A stretch of 64,000 bases of DNA from Ruegeria sp. HKCCD7303 (GTDB taxonomy: Bacteria > Pseudomonadota > Alphaproteobacteria > Rhodobacterales > Rhodobacteraceae): NCBI RefSeq assembly GCF_013111185.1, contig NZ_WVRE01000002.1:744001-808000 (forward strand), given 5' to 3'. The position numbers and the translations under genes are program-made. The notes below the pieces were generated by a model. That model searched no databases and was not told the origin of the DNA. It worked only from the letters and a program-made list of their open reading frames with translations. This document shows positions 25,805 through 35,266 of the stretch, in pieces; positions within the stretch are counted from its first letter, which is position 1, and each line of letters starts with the position of its first letter.

Positions 25805-26374
25805 TTACAGCGCTGCGCCTTCAACCTGAGGCTTCAGTCGATTCACCGCATTGGTTACTTCTTCATGATGGGGATGTATAGCCAAGGCCCGCGAATACGC
25901 GTCATAGGCTTTCTGAGGCTCTCCGATAATCTCAAAGATCAAACCCAGCCCATATATTGCCTCATAGTGGTTGGGGTTGAGGGTCAATGCATGCTCCAGA
26001 TCAGCAGCCGCCATTCCGAACCGTTCAATTCCGAAAAAAGCCGAGGCACGTACATGCCAGCCTTCCGCAAATTCGGGTGCGTGATCTGTCAACGCTGTCA
26101 GATGATCCAATGCGGCGTCTACGTCTCCGTTTTCAAGCGCTTCGCGCCCTCGTTCCAACAACAGATCCGCCGAAGCTGAACCGGACTGTGCCCACAGCGC
26201 CTGCAACTGCCGATCCAGAGCCATAGCCTGTTCGGGCGTGGATTGGGCCAGTTGCTGCAGCAGCGCGTCTTCATCCCGCAAATCCGCCTGTTGCGCGAAG
26301 CAACTGGTGGAAAACGTGACTAGGACAACAAGTGCCGCAACGGTACCTTTGAGATTGTGGATTGCAATGCTCAT
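25805..26374 (-). CDS. Exported tetratricopeptide repeat protein
   Basis: 189 residues from the ATG at 26374. The N-terminus (GTVAALVVLVTFSTSCFAQQ) is a signal peptide with a possible cleavage after CFA. Three or so TPR units follow (ALENGDVDAALDHLTALTDH, FGMAAADLEHALTLNPNHYE, PQKAYDAYSRALAIHPHHEE). A longer frame to 26413 would add residues before the signal sequence and is less likely. It probably mediates protein contacts in the periplasm. It is divergent from the SCP2 gene. Confidence 0.82.
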   Translation of the reverse strand: MSIAIHNLKGTVAALVVLVTFSTSCFAQQADLRDEDALLQQLAQSTPEQAMALDRQLQALWAQSGSASADLLLERGREALENGDVDAALDHLTALTDHAPEFAEGWHVRASAFFGIERFGMAAADLEHALTLNPNHYEAIYGLGLIFEIIGEPQKAYDAYSRALAIHPHHEEVTNAVNRLKPQVEGAAL

Positions 26375-26443
26375 AACAATCGTCAGTGTAGCGTTGCGAC
26401 CGGGGATGTCCATTCACGGCGCACTAACAAAATGAGGAAAAGC

Positions 26444-26734
26444 ATGAGCGAGATTCTTGAAAAGGCGGCAGCCGCGCTGAATGAAAAACTGGAAGGCGGC
26501 GCATTCGACGCCTCGGCCAAGTTTGCTATCGCCGATCTGGGCGCAATCGTGTTGGACGCAGACGGCGCGCGCGTCAGTGACGATGATGCGGACGTTACAA
26601 TGAGCGCTGACGCCGAAACGTTCGAGCAAATCCTCAGCGGTGAGCTGAACCCTACGGGTGCGTTCATGTCGGGCAAGCTGACCATTGATGGCGACATGGG
26701 CGTTGCTATGAAACTCGCATCGGTGTTGGCCTGA
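26444..26734 (+). CDS. SCP2 sterol-binding domain protein
   Basis: A 96-residue single-domain SCP2 protein. The core pattern is GGAFDASAKFAIADLGAIVL, DADVTMSADAETFEQILSGE and LNPTGAFMSGKLTIDGDMG, which builds the hydrophobic lipid-binding pocket. GAGGAAAAGC precedes the ATG at 26444; an ATG four codons earlier is possible. Its stop and the start of the next gene overlap in TGATG, so it is coupled to a serine hydrolase that may act on a lipid carried by this protein. Confidence 0.88.
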   Translation: MSEILEKAAAALNEKLEGGAFDASAKFAIADLGAIVLDADGARVSDDDADVTMSADAETFEQILSGELNPTGAFMSGKLTIDGDMGVAMKLASVLA

Positions 26735-27684
26735 TGGAATTGACGCCGGCCCCTTTTTTTGAAGACGTGGCCGGCGGTCCCGCCGGTGGGAGCGCCCACT
26801 GGCTGATGACTTCTGACCAGATTCGAATCCGTGTGGGTCATTGGCGACCCGAAGGCGATGCGCATGGCACGGTGCTGATGTTTCCCGGTCGAACCGAATA
26901 TATCGAGAAATACGGAAGCACCGCAGCCGAGTTCATCCAACGCGGCTTTGCCATGCTGGCGGTTGATTGGCGCGGTCAGGGCCTGGCGGACCGTTTGCTG
27001 GACAACCCTCGTATTGGCCATGTCGATCAGTTTACAGACTACCAGCATGACGTTCAGGCGACGCTAGATCTTGCCCGTGCGCTGGATCTGCCGAAACCCT
27101 GGAATGTGATCGGACACTCAATGGGCGGTGCTATTGGGTTACGCGCCGTGATAGAGCAGAAGTGCTTTGCCGCCTGTGCTTTCACCGGACCGATGTGGGG
27201 TATTTTCTTCACCCCGGTTATGAAACCCCTCAGTCGTGTGACAGCCTATTGGGGTACGGCGCTTGGTCTTGGTGAAAAGACACCTCCGACCACAACCCTG
27301 GAAAGCTATGTCCTGTCGCAACCGTTTGAAGGCAACATGCTGACCCGCGATGCGGCGATGTTTAAGATGATGCAGGATCAACTAAAGGCCCATCCCGAAC
27401 TGGCGCTTGGTGCGCCTTCAAACCTTTGGCTGCGCGAGTCGCTGGACGAATGCACCTGGCTGATGGAACACCCCGCCCCAGACACACCTTGCCTGACCTT
27501 TCTGGGCAGCCACGAACAGATCGTCGACCGCAAGGCGATACGCACACGTATGGAAAACTGGCCAAACGGCACGCTTGTCGAAATCCCGGATGGCGAGCAT
27601 GAAGTGTTGATGGAGGCACTGGAAGTGCGCGGTCCGGTTCTGGATCAGCTGGCCGCGCATTTTCAGTCCAACCCAACCGGCTAG
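26734..27684 (+). CDS. Alpha/beta hydrolase (lysophospholipase-like)
   Basis: A 316-residue hydrolase with an FPGRTEYIEKYG oxyanion region, the nucleophile elbow GHSMGGAIGLR, a late aspartate in the strand before FLGSHEQIVD and the histidine in IPDGEHEVLME. The pattern is the PldB/monoglyceride lipase group that cleaves lysophospholipids or acylglycerols. It overlaps the SCP2 gene by one base (TGATG). The substrate is inferred from the subgroup. Confidence 0.87.
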   Translation: MELTPAPFFEDVAGGPAGGSAHWLMTSDQIRIRVGHWRPEGDAHGTVLMFPGRTEYIEKYGSTAAEFIQRGFAMLAVDWRGQGLADRLLDNPRIGHVDQFTDYQHDVQATLDLARALDLPKPWNVIGHSMGGAIGLRAVIEQKCFAACAFTGPMWGIFFTPVMKPLSRVTAYWGTALGLGEKTPPTTTLESYVLSQPFEGNMLTRDAAMFKMMQDQLKAHPELALGAPSNLWLRESLDECTWLMEHPAPDTPCLTFLGSHEQIVDRKAIRTRMENWPNGTLVEIPDGEHEVLMEALEVRGPVLDQLAAHFQSNPTG

Positions 27685-27793
27685 GCCGTGGGCTGAAAAG
27701 ATCGGCCCCTTTGCCCACTCAAAGGACTGTCCGCTTGTGATCCGGTCGCGCCGGCCCTAGATGTTTGCAAAAGATATCTACAAAAGGTGATCC

Positions 27794-29614
27794 ATGCGCG
27801 ACCTTCCCTTTCCCGTCCGTGACGCAAACGCAATGGGCGGTGCCGACAACCTTGGTAACCTTCCGGAATGGGATCTGAGCGATCTCTACACCTCGGAAGA
27901 AGCGCCCGAGCTTGAGCGTGACCTGGGCTGGCTGGAAGGCGAATGCGGCGCCTTTGCCGCGGATTACGAAGGCAAACTGGCCGAGCTGGACGCAGCCGGC
28001 TTGCTGAATTGTGTACAGCGCAATGAAAAGATCAATTCCATTGCCGGACGCATCATGTCCTTTGCTGGTCTGCGCTATTATCAACTGACCACGGATTCCG
28101 AGCGCGCCAAGTTCCTGTCAGACATGCAGGAAAAAATCACGATTTTCACCACGCCGCTGGTTTTTTTCACTCTGGAACTCAACCGTATCGACGACGATGT
28201 GCTAAAGGCTCATTTCGACGCCAATGCCGATTTGGCACGCTACGAGCCCGTTTTCCGCCGCATCAGAGCGATGAAGCCTTACCAGCTGTCCGATGAGCTG
28301 GAAAAATTCCTGCACGATCTGGGCGTTGTAGGTGATGCGTGGGAACGTCTGTTTGATGAAACCATAGCTGGACTGACCTTTGACGTTGACGGCGAAGAGC
28401 TGAATATCGAAGGCACCCTGAACCTGTTGACCGAGCAGGATCGCTCTAAGCGCGAAGCGGCTGCGCGGGAACTGGCATCGGTGTTTCAGGACAACATCAA
28501 AACCTTTGCCCGTGTTCACAACACACAGGCCAAGGAAAAGGAAATCGTCGACCGCTGGCGTAAAATGCCCACCGCGCAGACCGGGCGTCACTTGTCAAAC
28601 GATGTAGAGCCCGAAGTGGTCGAAGCGCTGCGCGAGGCAGTTGTGGCCGCCTACCCCAAGCTGAGCCACCGTTATTATGAGCTGAAGCGCAAATGGCTCG
28701 GTCTGGATGTGATGCAGGTCTGGGACCGCAACGCGCCCTTGCCCATGGAAGACACGCGCGTCGTCAATTGGGACGAAGCCGAAAAGACCGTCATGGACGC
28801 TTACAATGCCTTCGACCCACGCATGGGCGAGATCGCATCGCCGTTCTTCTCAAAGGGCTGGATCGACGCGGCGGTGAAGCCTGGCAAAGCGCCAGGTGCT
28901 TTTGCGCACCCGACAGTCACTGATGTCCACCCCTATGTGATGCTCAACTATCTGGGCAAACCACGTGATGTGATGACCCTGGCGCATGAGCTGGGCCATG
29001 GCGTGCATCAGGTGCTGGCCGCCGATCAGGGTGAGATGCTGTCCTCTACCCCGCTGACGCTGGCTGAAACAGCCTCGGTCTTTGGCGAAATGCTGACCTT
29101 CCGCAAGATGCTGGATCAAGCCGAAACCCCGGAACAGCGCAAGGTGCTGCTGGCCGGTAAAGTTGAGGACATGATCAACACCGTGGTCCGCCAGATTGCA
29201 TTCTACGATTTTGAATGCAAGCTACATGCGGCCCGTCGCGAAGGCGAACTGACCCCGGATGACATCAACGCATTGTGGATGAGCGTTCAGGCCGAAAGCC
29301 TTGGCCCGGCATTTGAATTCATGGACGGGTACGAGACCTTCTGGGCCTACATCCCGCATTTTGTCCACTCACCCTTCTATGTCTACGCCTACGCCTTCGG
29401 TGATGGCCTCGTGAACGCGCTTTATTCGGTTTACGAAAGCGGAGCGGACGGGTTCGAAGACAAGTATTTCGAAATGTTGCGCGCGGGCGGATCGAAGCAT
29501 CACAAGGAACTGCTGGCCCCATTCGGATTGGACGCGAGCGACCCGAAGTTCTGGGACAAGGGCCTGTCGATGATTTCTGGCTTTATTGACGAGCTGGAGG
29601 CGATGGAAGGCTGA
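27794..29614 (+). CDS. pepF: M3 family oligoendopeptidase F
   Basis: A 606-residue zinc metallopeptidase. The active site is MTLAHELGHGVHQ (HExxH, with both zinc histidines) followed by the third ligand in SVFGEMLTF. The upstream DVHPYVMLNYLGKPRDV and downstream FVHSPFYVYAYAFGDGLV blocks are typical of PepF. It is cytoplasmic and trims peptides. The stop codon abuts that of the convergent DMT transporter, with no base between and no terminator visible. Confidence 0.93.
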   Translation: MRDLPFPVRDANAMGGADNLGNLPEWDLSDLYTSEEAPELERDLGWLEGECGAFAADYEGKLAELDAAGLLNCVQRNEKINSIAGRIMSFAGLRYYQLTTDSERAKFLSDMQEKITIFTTPLVFFTLELNRIDDDVLKAHFDANADLARYEPVFRRIRAMKPYQLSDELEKFLHDLGVVGDAWERLFDETIAGLTFDVDGEELNIEGTLNLLTEQDRSKREAAARELASVFQDNIKTFARVHNTQAKEKEIVDRWRKMPTAQTGRHLSNDVEPEVVEALREAVVAAYPKLSHRYYELKRKWLGLDVMQVWDRNAPLPMEDTRVVNWDEAEKTVMDAYNAFDPRMGEIASPFFSKGWIDAAVKPGKAPGAFAHPTVTDVHPYVMLNYLGKPRDVMTLAHELGHGVHQVLAADQGEMLSSTPLTLAETASVFGEMLTFRKMLDQAETPEQRKVLLAGKVEDMINTVVRQIAFYDFECKLHAARREGELTPDDINALWMSVQAESLGPAFEFMDGYETFWAYIPHFVHSPFYVYAYAFGDGLVNALYSVYESGADGFEDKYFEMLRAGGSKHHKELLAPFGLDASDPKFWDKGLSMISGFIDELEAMEG

Positions 29615-30490
29615 TCATTTTTGGTTCTTGGTTGTAAGGAATATGGCCAGGATAATCAAAACAGCCCCAAGGGCCGCAATTGGAGTGATTGTGGCCCCCA
29701 AAAACAAGGCTGAGTTGATGAAAGTAAATACGACGGACGCCGCGAACATCAACGTGGCTGTCAAGGTTGAAACCCGAGCGGCCGCCTCATACCAAAGGTA
29801 ATAGGCCAATGCGGTAGGCAGGACGCCTAACAAGGTCAAAAACAAGACGTCGTTGGCTGTTGGCAGCTTAAACAAAAAAGCTGCCAACGGCAGCAACAGC
29901 ACGCCCGCGCACAGGAAAATACCGAAAAGGAAGTTCAACCGCTCTTCTGTTGATTTTGAGCTGCGCATTGCACGGCTGCTGGAAACTAGAAACACTGCCC
30001 AGCTTAGCCCGGCTCCGATTTCCAGAAGATCGCCATAAAAAGGGTCTCCGCCGCCCTGAAAATCCCGGTAAACTGTTAGGAAAACTCCCAGAATTGCCAG
30101 CGCCGTGGCCAAGACATCTGCACGTGTCACCTGCGTGTCGGAAAAGAAATACAAGAAAATCAGAACAAAGAACGGAGCAGTATTCTCCAGTACCATGGCA
30201 CTTGCCGCGCCTGTGTATTCAAGGCCAACATGGAATAGGATGTAGTTGATCACCGTCGACAAGACTGCGAGCCGAAAGTTCCAATCGCCCAACTTAATCG
30301 ATACTGAAACCCGCATCACACGTAACATGCAATAGATCGCCAGAGCGGCGACAAACAGACGTGTTACAGCGATTTGCAGCCCGCCCAGATCGCTGGTCAG
30401 ATAACGTACAATAACGCTGTGCGTGCCCCAAAGGAGCGCTGCCAGGAATCCCAGAACCAGACCATTTTGCGTCAGTTTGGTGCTGAGCAT
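29615..30490 (-). CDS. DMT family (EamA) transporter
   Basis: 291 residues in ten predicted membrane spans, made of two EamA halves (for example VLGFLAALLWGTHSVIVRYL at the start and FVFINSALFLGATITPIAALG-like segment near the end). Members export amino acids, nucleosides or other metabolites, but the substrate is unknown here. It is followed in the divergent direction by the small zinc-finger gene at 30504-30773 on the same strand, 13 bases upstream, so the two may be co-transcribed. Confidence 0.87.
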   Translation of the reverse strand: MLSTKLTQNGLVLGFLAALLWGTHSVIVRYLTSDLGGLQIAVTRLFVAALAIYCMLRVMRVSVSIKLGDWNFRLAVLSTVINYILFHVGLEYTGAASAMVLENTAPFFVLIFLYFFSDTQVTRADVLATALAILGVFLTVYRDFQGGGDPFYGDLLEIGAGLSWAVFLVSSSRAMRSSKSTEERLNFLFGIFLCAGVLLLPLAAFLFKLPTANDVLFLTLLGVLPTALAYYLWYEAAARVSTLTATLMFAASVVFTFINSALFLGATITPIAALGAVLIILAIFLTTKNQK

Positions 30491-30503
30491 CGCTTTGTTC
30501 CGA

Positions 30504-30773
30504 TTACTTCAACTGACTGTCTTTCGAACCTCGACGATTCACTCCACCCCTCAATTTGAACGCGCCATCGCGTTCTTGCTGGCAATCGAGGCAAAGTTTG
30601 ACGCCCGGCAGTGCGATGCGTCGCTTTTCGGGAATGGGTTCTTCGCATTCCGCACAATGTGTCAGGCTTTCCCCCAAAGGCCGCTTTTGTGCCTGCATCC
30701 GCGCCAGCTCATCCGAAATCGACGCTTCGATCTGTTCGCTTACCGCGCCGTCACGCGCCCAACCTCCGGCCAT
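30504..30773 (-). CDS. TraR/DksA family zinc-finger protein
   Basis: An 89-residue small DksA-like protein. The zinc finger is CAECEEPIPEKRRIALPGVKLC, continuing to CQQE, the C-x2-C-x17-C-x2-C type of the short DksA/YbiI group. The N-terminal coiled arm is short and lacks the DxxDxA tip that full DksA uses in the RNA polymerase channel, so ppGpp-type control is doubtful. The start at 30773 has an AGGAGGTGAGCC site just upstream. Confidence 0.85.
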   Translation of the reverse strand: MAGGWARDGAVSEQIEASISDELARMQAQKRPLGESLTHCAECEEPIPEKRRIALPGVKLCLDCQQERDGAFKLRGGVNRRGSKDSQLK

Positions 30774-30831
30774 GGCTCACCTCCTGAAACACAGGAGGAT
30801 ACGATAGCCGGTGCTTGAGCCGCTTAGCAAG

Positions 30832-31806
30832 TTACAGCGGCTCTGCGCCGACAAATACGCGGTCGATCATCTCTTGCGTGCTGCGCGAAAACTCCAGTGG
30901 ACAGGGATAGTCCACCCCTTCGCGGACCGAACGGCAGAACGCCTCGACCTGTAGTTTGTAGTGGTCCGCACCGGGGAAACGGGTGATCTGAACCTCTAGC
31001 CCTGGACGATGCAGTTCGACTCGTGCCTCGCCGAACACTCGGGCATTGAAAGGGGTTGTCAGGCGGATCAGGCCCTGCTCGCCATGGAACACCATTTCCT
31101 GATGAGGGTGCGCGCGAATGGATACGTAGGCGGAATAGGTGAACCCCGGGAACTGGGCCCGGATTTCCGTAAAGACATCGATGTCATCCTGCCAACGGAT
31201 TGCAGATTGTACGGACACGGGCTCTTCCCTGGTGGCAAAGCGTGCACCGCCGATCACATAGACGCCGATATCCCGCAAACCGCCGCCGCCGGTTTCAGCG
31301 CGGTTACGGATGTTCCCGGTATCCGCCCGATTGTCAAAACTGAACGCACCGGTCACATGCACCAAATTCCCGATGGCCCCATCCGCGATCAGATCACGGG
31401 CCAATTGCCATTGGGGGTGATGCACGATCATGTAAGCTTCGGCCACAAGCAGGCCGGTTTGATCGCGTTTGGCGATCAACGCGTCGAACTCATCTGCGCG
31501 CATAGTCATCGGCTTTTCGCATAGCACGTGCTTACCAGCGTCAAGGGCCTTCAGGCTCCATTCGACGTGCAAATGATTGGGCAGAGGGATGTAGATTGCG
31601 TCTATCCCTGGGTCCGCCAACAACGCGTCGTAACTGTTGTGAACTTGGAGGTCAGGGCAAAAAGACAGAAAAGGGTCCGCCTTTGCCGCGTCAGAGGTCG
31701 CCAGGGCCGCCAACTGCGCGCCGTAGGCGGAATGGATCGCTGGCGCCATATATTCCCGCGCAAATTTCGCGGCCCCCAAAACGCCAAACTGAACAGGTCT
31801 TTGCAT
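30832..31806 (-). CDS. Gfo/Idh/MocA family oxidoreductase
   Basis: 324 residues from the ATG at 31806, which has GGAGGG four bases upstream. The NAD(P)-binding Rossmann fold starts at FGVLGAAKFAREYMAPAI, with the family signature HVLCEKPMTM (the lysine is the expected catalytic residue). Typical substrates are sugars or inositols, but nothing in the sequence or neighbourhood identifies it. Confidence 0.88.
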   Translation of the reverse strand: MQRPVQFGVLGAAKFAREYMAPAIHSAYGAQLAALATSDAAKADPFLSFCPDLQVHNSYDALLADPGIDAIYIPLPNHLHVEWSLKALDAGKHVLCEKPMTMRADEFDALIAKRDQTGLLVAEAYMIVHHPQWQLARDLIADGAIGNLVHVTGAFSFDNRADTGNIRNRAETGGGGLRDIGVYVIGGARFATREEPVSVQSAIRWQDDIDVFTEIRAQFPGFTYSAYVSIRAHPHQEMVFHGEQGLIRLTTPFNARVFGEARVELHRPGLEVQITRFPGADHYKLQVEAFCRSVREGVDYPCPLEFSRSTQEMIDRVFVGAEPL

Positions 31807-32059
31807 CGCGCCCTCCCTATTTGTCCACGCCAATTTGTTCAATCATCGCAAGAATAAACGATGTGACGCTTTCAAAATGTCATCGAAATAAAGCACGCCT
31901 TTCCCGTAGCATGCAAGCTGGCCCGCCGCCACTTATTCACTTTTCCTGATCCGTTTCCGTGTCTGCCCGTAGCAAACATATCGACAAGTGCGCAGCGCAA
32001 TTATGTCTGCCGCTTGTCTTGATCAGACGTAACCAATTGGGTGGGAGAAACCAAAAACG

Positions 32060-33145
32060 ATGGATATGCAGACGACAACCAAGGATCAGCAAACCATAAC
32101 CGGGATTGTCCTGAACAGCGGCGCGCCGGGCACCTTTGACGAAAACCCGGATGACTTTGACATATTGCGTGAAGCAGCGATTGCAGCAGGGCTTGTCGGA
32201 ACATTGGATAGCCCTGAAGTGGATTTGACGGTCTTCGCACCGAAGGATTCAGCGTTCATAAATTTGGCCCAAACCCTTGGCTTCGCGGGCGATGACGAGG
32301 CGGAAGCGCTGAATTTTATCGTCAAGGCACTCACGCTTCTTGGTGGCGGAGATCCTTTGCCCTTGCTGACCGATATCCTCAAGTACCATGTGGTTGACGG
32401 AGAATTCACCAAGGACGCCGTGGTTGCGCTGGGTAACGGTGCTGAGATTAACACCCTTCTGGGATCATCTCTTGAACTGAACCTGGAAACGTCACCACCG
32501 AGCTTGGTTGATGCGGACGCTGCTATTACTGACCCAAACCTGGTTGCATTTGACGTGGATGCGTCCAATGGGATCATTCACGTGCTGGACGGCGTGCTGC
32601 TTCCGGTATCGGTATCAAGCATACTGGGTCAGCAAAATACCGATTTCATTCTGGGTGATGACACTGACGAGTTCATTTTCACCGGGAAGGGTCAGGATTT
32701 CATCCATGGCGGTGGTGGTCGCGATGTTATCAAAGCGGGTAAAGGCAATGACGTAGCTCTTGGCGGCGACGGGAATGACATAGTTTTTGGCGGGCGCGGC
32801 AAGGATATTTTGCGCGGCGATGATGGCCACGATAAAATCTATGGAGGTCGCGGCGCTGACCTGATCGATGGCGGTGCTGGCGATGACATCCTGATCGGCG
32901 GACGCGGCAAGGATACTTTCGTCATGGAGAACGGAGGTGGGGACGACTTGATCCTCGATTTTCGCGCTGGCAAAGACAAGATTGATCTGTCCGGATATGA
33001 CGGGATTACCAGCTATGAAGATATCGAAGACGACATCTCTGGTGGGTTCTTGCGCACAGAGATTGAATTGGACGATGGCGACAGCATCGTACTGACTGGT
33101 GTTCGCCCAGGTCAGCTCTCTGAAGACGATTTTGTTTTCGTTTGA
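32060..33145 (+). CDS. Secreted FAS1 domain protein with RTX calcium-binding repeats
   Basis: A 361-residue two-part protein. Residues about 15-185 form a fasciclin (FAS1) adhesion domain: DLTVFAPKDSAFINL (box 1-like) and NGIIHVLDGVLLP (box 2, with the usual NGxIHxxDxVLLP). Residues about 205-300 hold at least five RTX nonapeptides of GGxGxDxUx form (GGDGNDIVF, GGRGADLID, GGAGDDILI). There is no N-terminal signal peptide, which is normal for type I secretion, where the signal lies in the C-terminus. It is probably a surface adhesin. No secretion ATPase lies nearby. Confidence 0.88.
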   Translation: MDMQTTTKDQQTITGIVLNSGAPGTFDENPDDFDILREAAIAAGLVGTLDSPEVDLTVFAPKDSAFINLAQTLGFAGDDEAEALNFIVKALTLLGGGDPLPLLTDILKYHVVDGEFTKDAVVALGNGAEINTLLGSSLELNLETSPPSLVDADAAITDPNLVAFDVDASNGIIHVLDGVLLPVSVSSILGQQNTDFILGDDTDEFIFTGKGQDFIHGGGGRDVIKAGKGNDVALGGDGNDIVFGGRGKDILRGDDGHDKIYGGRGADLIDGGAGDDILIGGRGKDTFVMENGGGDDLILDFRAGKDKIDLSGYDGITSYEDIEDDISGGFLRTEIELDDGDSIVLTGVRPGQLSEDDFVFV

Positions 33146-33154
33146 AGCGAAACA

Positions 33155-33185
33155 AACCAGCCCGCAGAGATTGCGGGCTGGTTTT
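33155..33185. terminator. Bidirectional terminator, FAS1-RTX gene and rpoH
   Basis: AACCAGCCCGC-agagatt-GCGGGCTGGTT is an 11-bp perfect stem. The plus side ends in TTTTTCG and the minus side in TTTGTTTC, so it can end both the FAS1-RTX transcript and the convergent rpoH transcript. Confidence 0.85.
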
Positions 33186-33189
33186 TCGG

Positions 33190-34086
33190 TCAGCTGGTTG
33201 CCAGCATGCCTTTTTCACGGGCCAAATCCCGCATTTTCTTTTGCAGTTTTTCAAACGCGCGCACCTCGATCTGACGGATACGTTCGCGGCTGACGTTGTA
33301 CTGCGTGCTCAGCTCTTCCAGTGTCACCGGCTGATCCATCAACCGGCGCTGGGTCAGGATGTCCTTTTCCCGATCGTTCAGAACATCCAGTGCTGCGGTC
33401 AGCAACTCGCGGCGGGCTTCCAATTCATCGCGCGCCTCATAGTCACCCGCCTGATCGGCATCTTCATCTTCCAGCCAATCCTGCCATTGCATCGTGCCCT
33501 CGCCTTCGGACCCAACGGTCGCGTTCAGCGAGGCATCCCCACCGGACATACGGCGGTTCATGCTGATGACTTCCTCTTCGGTCACACCCAGATCATTGGC
33601 GATTTGAGCGACATTTTCCGGTCTCAGATCGCCTTCCTCCAACGCGCCGATACGAGCCTTGGCCTTGCGCAGGTTGAAGAACAGCTTTTTCTGAGCCGAG
33701 GTTGTACCCAGCTTCACCAATGACCACGACCGCAGGATATATTCCTGAATCGAGGCGCGAATCCACCACATGGCATAGGTCGCCAACCGGAAGCCTTTTT
33801 CAGGATCAAACCGTTTGACCGCTTGCATCAGGCCCACATTTGCCTCGGAAATCACTTCGGCCTGCGGCAGGCCATAGCCGCGATAGCCCATGGCGATCTT
33901 GGCTGCCAGACGCAGGTGAGATGTCACCATCTTATGCGCGGATTCGGTGTCCTGCTCTTCGACCCAGCGCTTGGCCAGCATGTATTCTTCTTCCGGCTCC
34001 AGCAGGGGAAACTTGCGGATTTCCTGCATATAGCGATTCAGGCCGCCCTCGGGCGTCGGTGCGGGGAGATTTGCGTAGTTTGCCAT
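33190..34086 (-). CDS. rpoH: RNA polymerase sigma-32 factor
   Basis: A 298-residue group 3 sigma factor for heat and envelope stress genes. The RpoH box is plain (QKKLFFNLRKAK, about residues 128-139). Region 2 contains EANVGLMQAVKRFDPEKGFR and YAMWWIRASIQEYIL, and region 4 ends with NVSRERIRQIEVRAFEKLQ. ATG 34086 has GGAGGG about nine bases upstream; a longer frame to 34155 adds unconserved residues. It is convergent with the FAS1-RTX gene. Roseobacters often have two rpoH genes, so this is one paralogue. Confidence 0.95.
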   Translation of the reverse strand: MANYANLPAPTPEGGLNRYMQEIRKFPLLEPEEEYMLAKRWVEEQDTESAHKMVTSHLRLAAKIAMGYRGYGLPQAEVISEANVGLMQAVKRFDPEKGFRLATYAMWWIRASIQEYILRSWSLVKLGTTSAQKKLFFNLRKAKARIGALEEGDLRPENVAQIANDLGVTEEEVISMNRRMSGGDASLNATVGSEGEGTMQWQDWLEDEDADQAGDYEARDELEARRELLTAALDVLNDREKDILTQRRLMDQPVTLEELSTQYNVSRERIRQIEVRAFEKLQKKMRDLAREKGMLATS

Positions 34087-34228
34087 TATGATGTCCCTCC
34101 GACAAATGTTTAAGTCTTTAACATAGGATATGGGTAAGGAACCCTGCCTATTCAAGAGGTGCTGTTATCAGTCTGAAATTAAACTTCTGTTAAGGGAAGA
34201 TAAGAAACTCTTTCTCACGGGACTTTGC

Positions 34229-35266
34229 TTATTGTGACACTGGTTTGCGCAGCCCTGCAATCAGGGATTTCATATCTTGCGGCAGGTCAGCCTCGAACCG
34301 CAGGTTTTCGCCGGTCACCGGGTGTTCGAAGCCCAAAACCGCTGCATGAAGGGCCTGACGCGGGAAATCGCGGACAGATTCAGCAGCCGAAAGCGAAAAC
34401 GCCTTGGCAGACAGCTTGCGCTTGCCGCCGTAAACTGGGTCTCCGACTAGCCCATGCCCTGCATGAGCCATATGCACACGGATCTGATGGGTGCGTCCGG
34501 TTTCCAGCCAGCATTCGATCAAGGCCAGCCCTGCGGGTGTACCAAAACTCTCAACAACCCGTGCACGCGTTACTGCGTGGCGCCCCCCGTGAAACAGAAC
34601 CGCCTGCCTCTGACGGTCTGTCTTGTGCCGCGCAAGCTGCGTGGTCACGCGCATGATGTTGCCGGGTTCGAAACTGACGCCTTTGACACCGCGCAAACGT
34701 GGATCGTTTGCGTCCGGCACTCCGTAGCACACGGCGCGGTAATACCGTTCGACACTATGGGCTGCGAATTGCTCGGCCAGGCCGTGGTGTGCAGCGTCCG
34801 ATTTTGCCACCACCAAAAGGCCACTGGTTTCCTTGTCGATCCGATGCACGATGCCCGGACGTTTTACCCCACCAACACCTGACAGATCATCCCCGCAATG
34901 GTGCAGCAACGCGTTCACCAGAGTGCCGCTTGGCGAACCCGGCGCGGGATGCACGACCATGCCTGCGGGCTTGTTCACAACGATTACGTCCGCATCTTCA
35001 AAGACAACCTCAAGCGGGATGTCTTCGGGGCCGATATGGCTGTCTTCGGCCTCGGCCACGACGATGGTAATATGTGCTCCTTCCGAGACTTTTGCCTTAG
35101 GGTCACGTGCTTCGCGCCCGTCGATCTGAACCGCACCCTCTTCGATCAGACGCGCCAACCTGGTGCGCGACAGGTTTTCACCGTCTGGCACATCCCTCGA
35201 AAGCGCCTTATCAAGGCGTGACGGCGGATCAGCCGCGATCTGAAACTCAATCTGGCGGGTGCCCAT
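34229..35266 (-). CDS. rluD: RluA family pseudouridine synthase (RluD-like)
   Basis: 345 residues from ATG 35266 (MGTRQIEF). An N-terminal S4 domain (RLDKALSRD...SRTRLARLIEEGAVQI) precedes the catalytic domain, whose motif is GIVHRIDKETSGLLVVAKSD with the catalytic aspartate in RID. Length and domain order match RluD, which modifies helix 69 of 23S rRNA; RluC/RluA cannot be wholly excluded. The start lies in a CATG that also supplies the start of the divergent gene at 35265. A longer frame upstream is rejected because it would run antisense through that gene. Confidence 0.9.
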   Translation of the reverse strand: MGTRQIEFQIAADPPSRLDKALSRDVPDGENLSRTRLARLIEEGAVQIDGREARDPKAKVSEGAHITIVVAEAEDSHIGPEDIPLEVVFEDADVIVVNKPAGMVVHPAPGSPSGTLVNALLHHCGDDLSGVGGVKRPGIVHRIDKETSGLLVVAKSDAAHHGLAEQFAAHSVERYYRAVCYGVPDANDPRLRGVKGVSFEPGNIMRVTTQLARHKTDRQRQAVLFHGGRHAVTRARVVESFGTPAGLALIECWLETGRTHQIRVHMAHAGHGLVGDPVYGGKRKLSAKAFSLSAAESVRDFPRQALHAAVLGFEHPVTGENLRFEADLPQDMKSLIAGLRKPVSQ

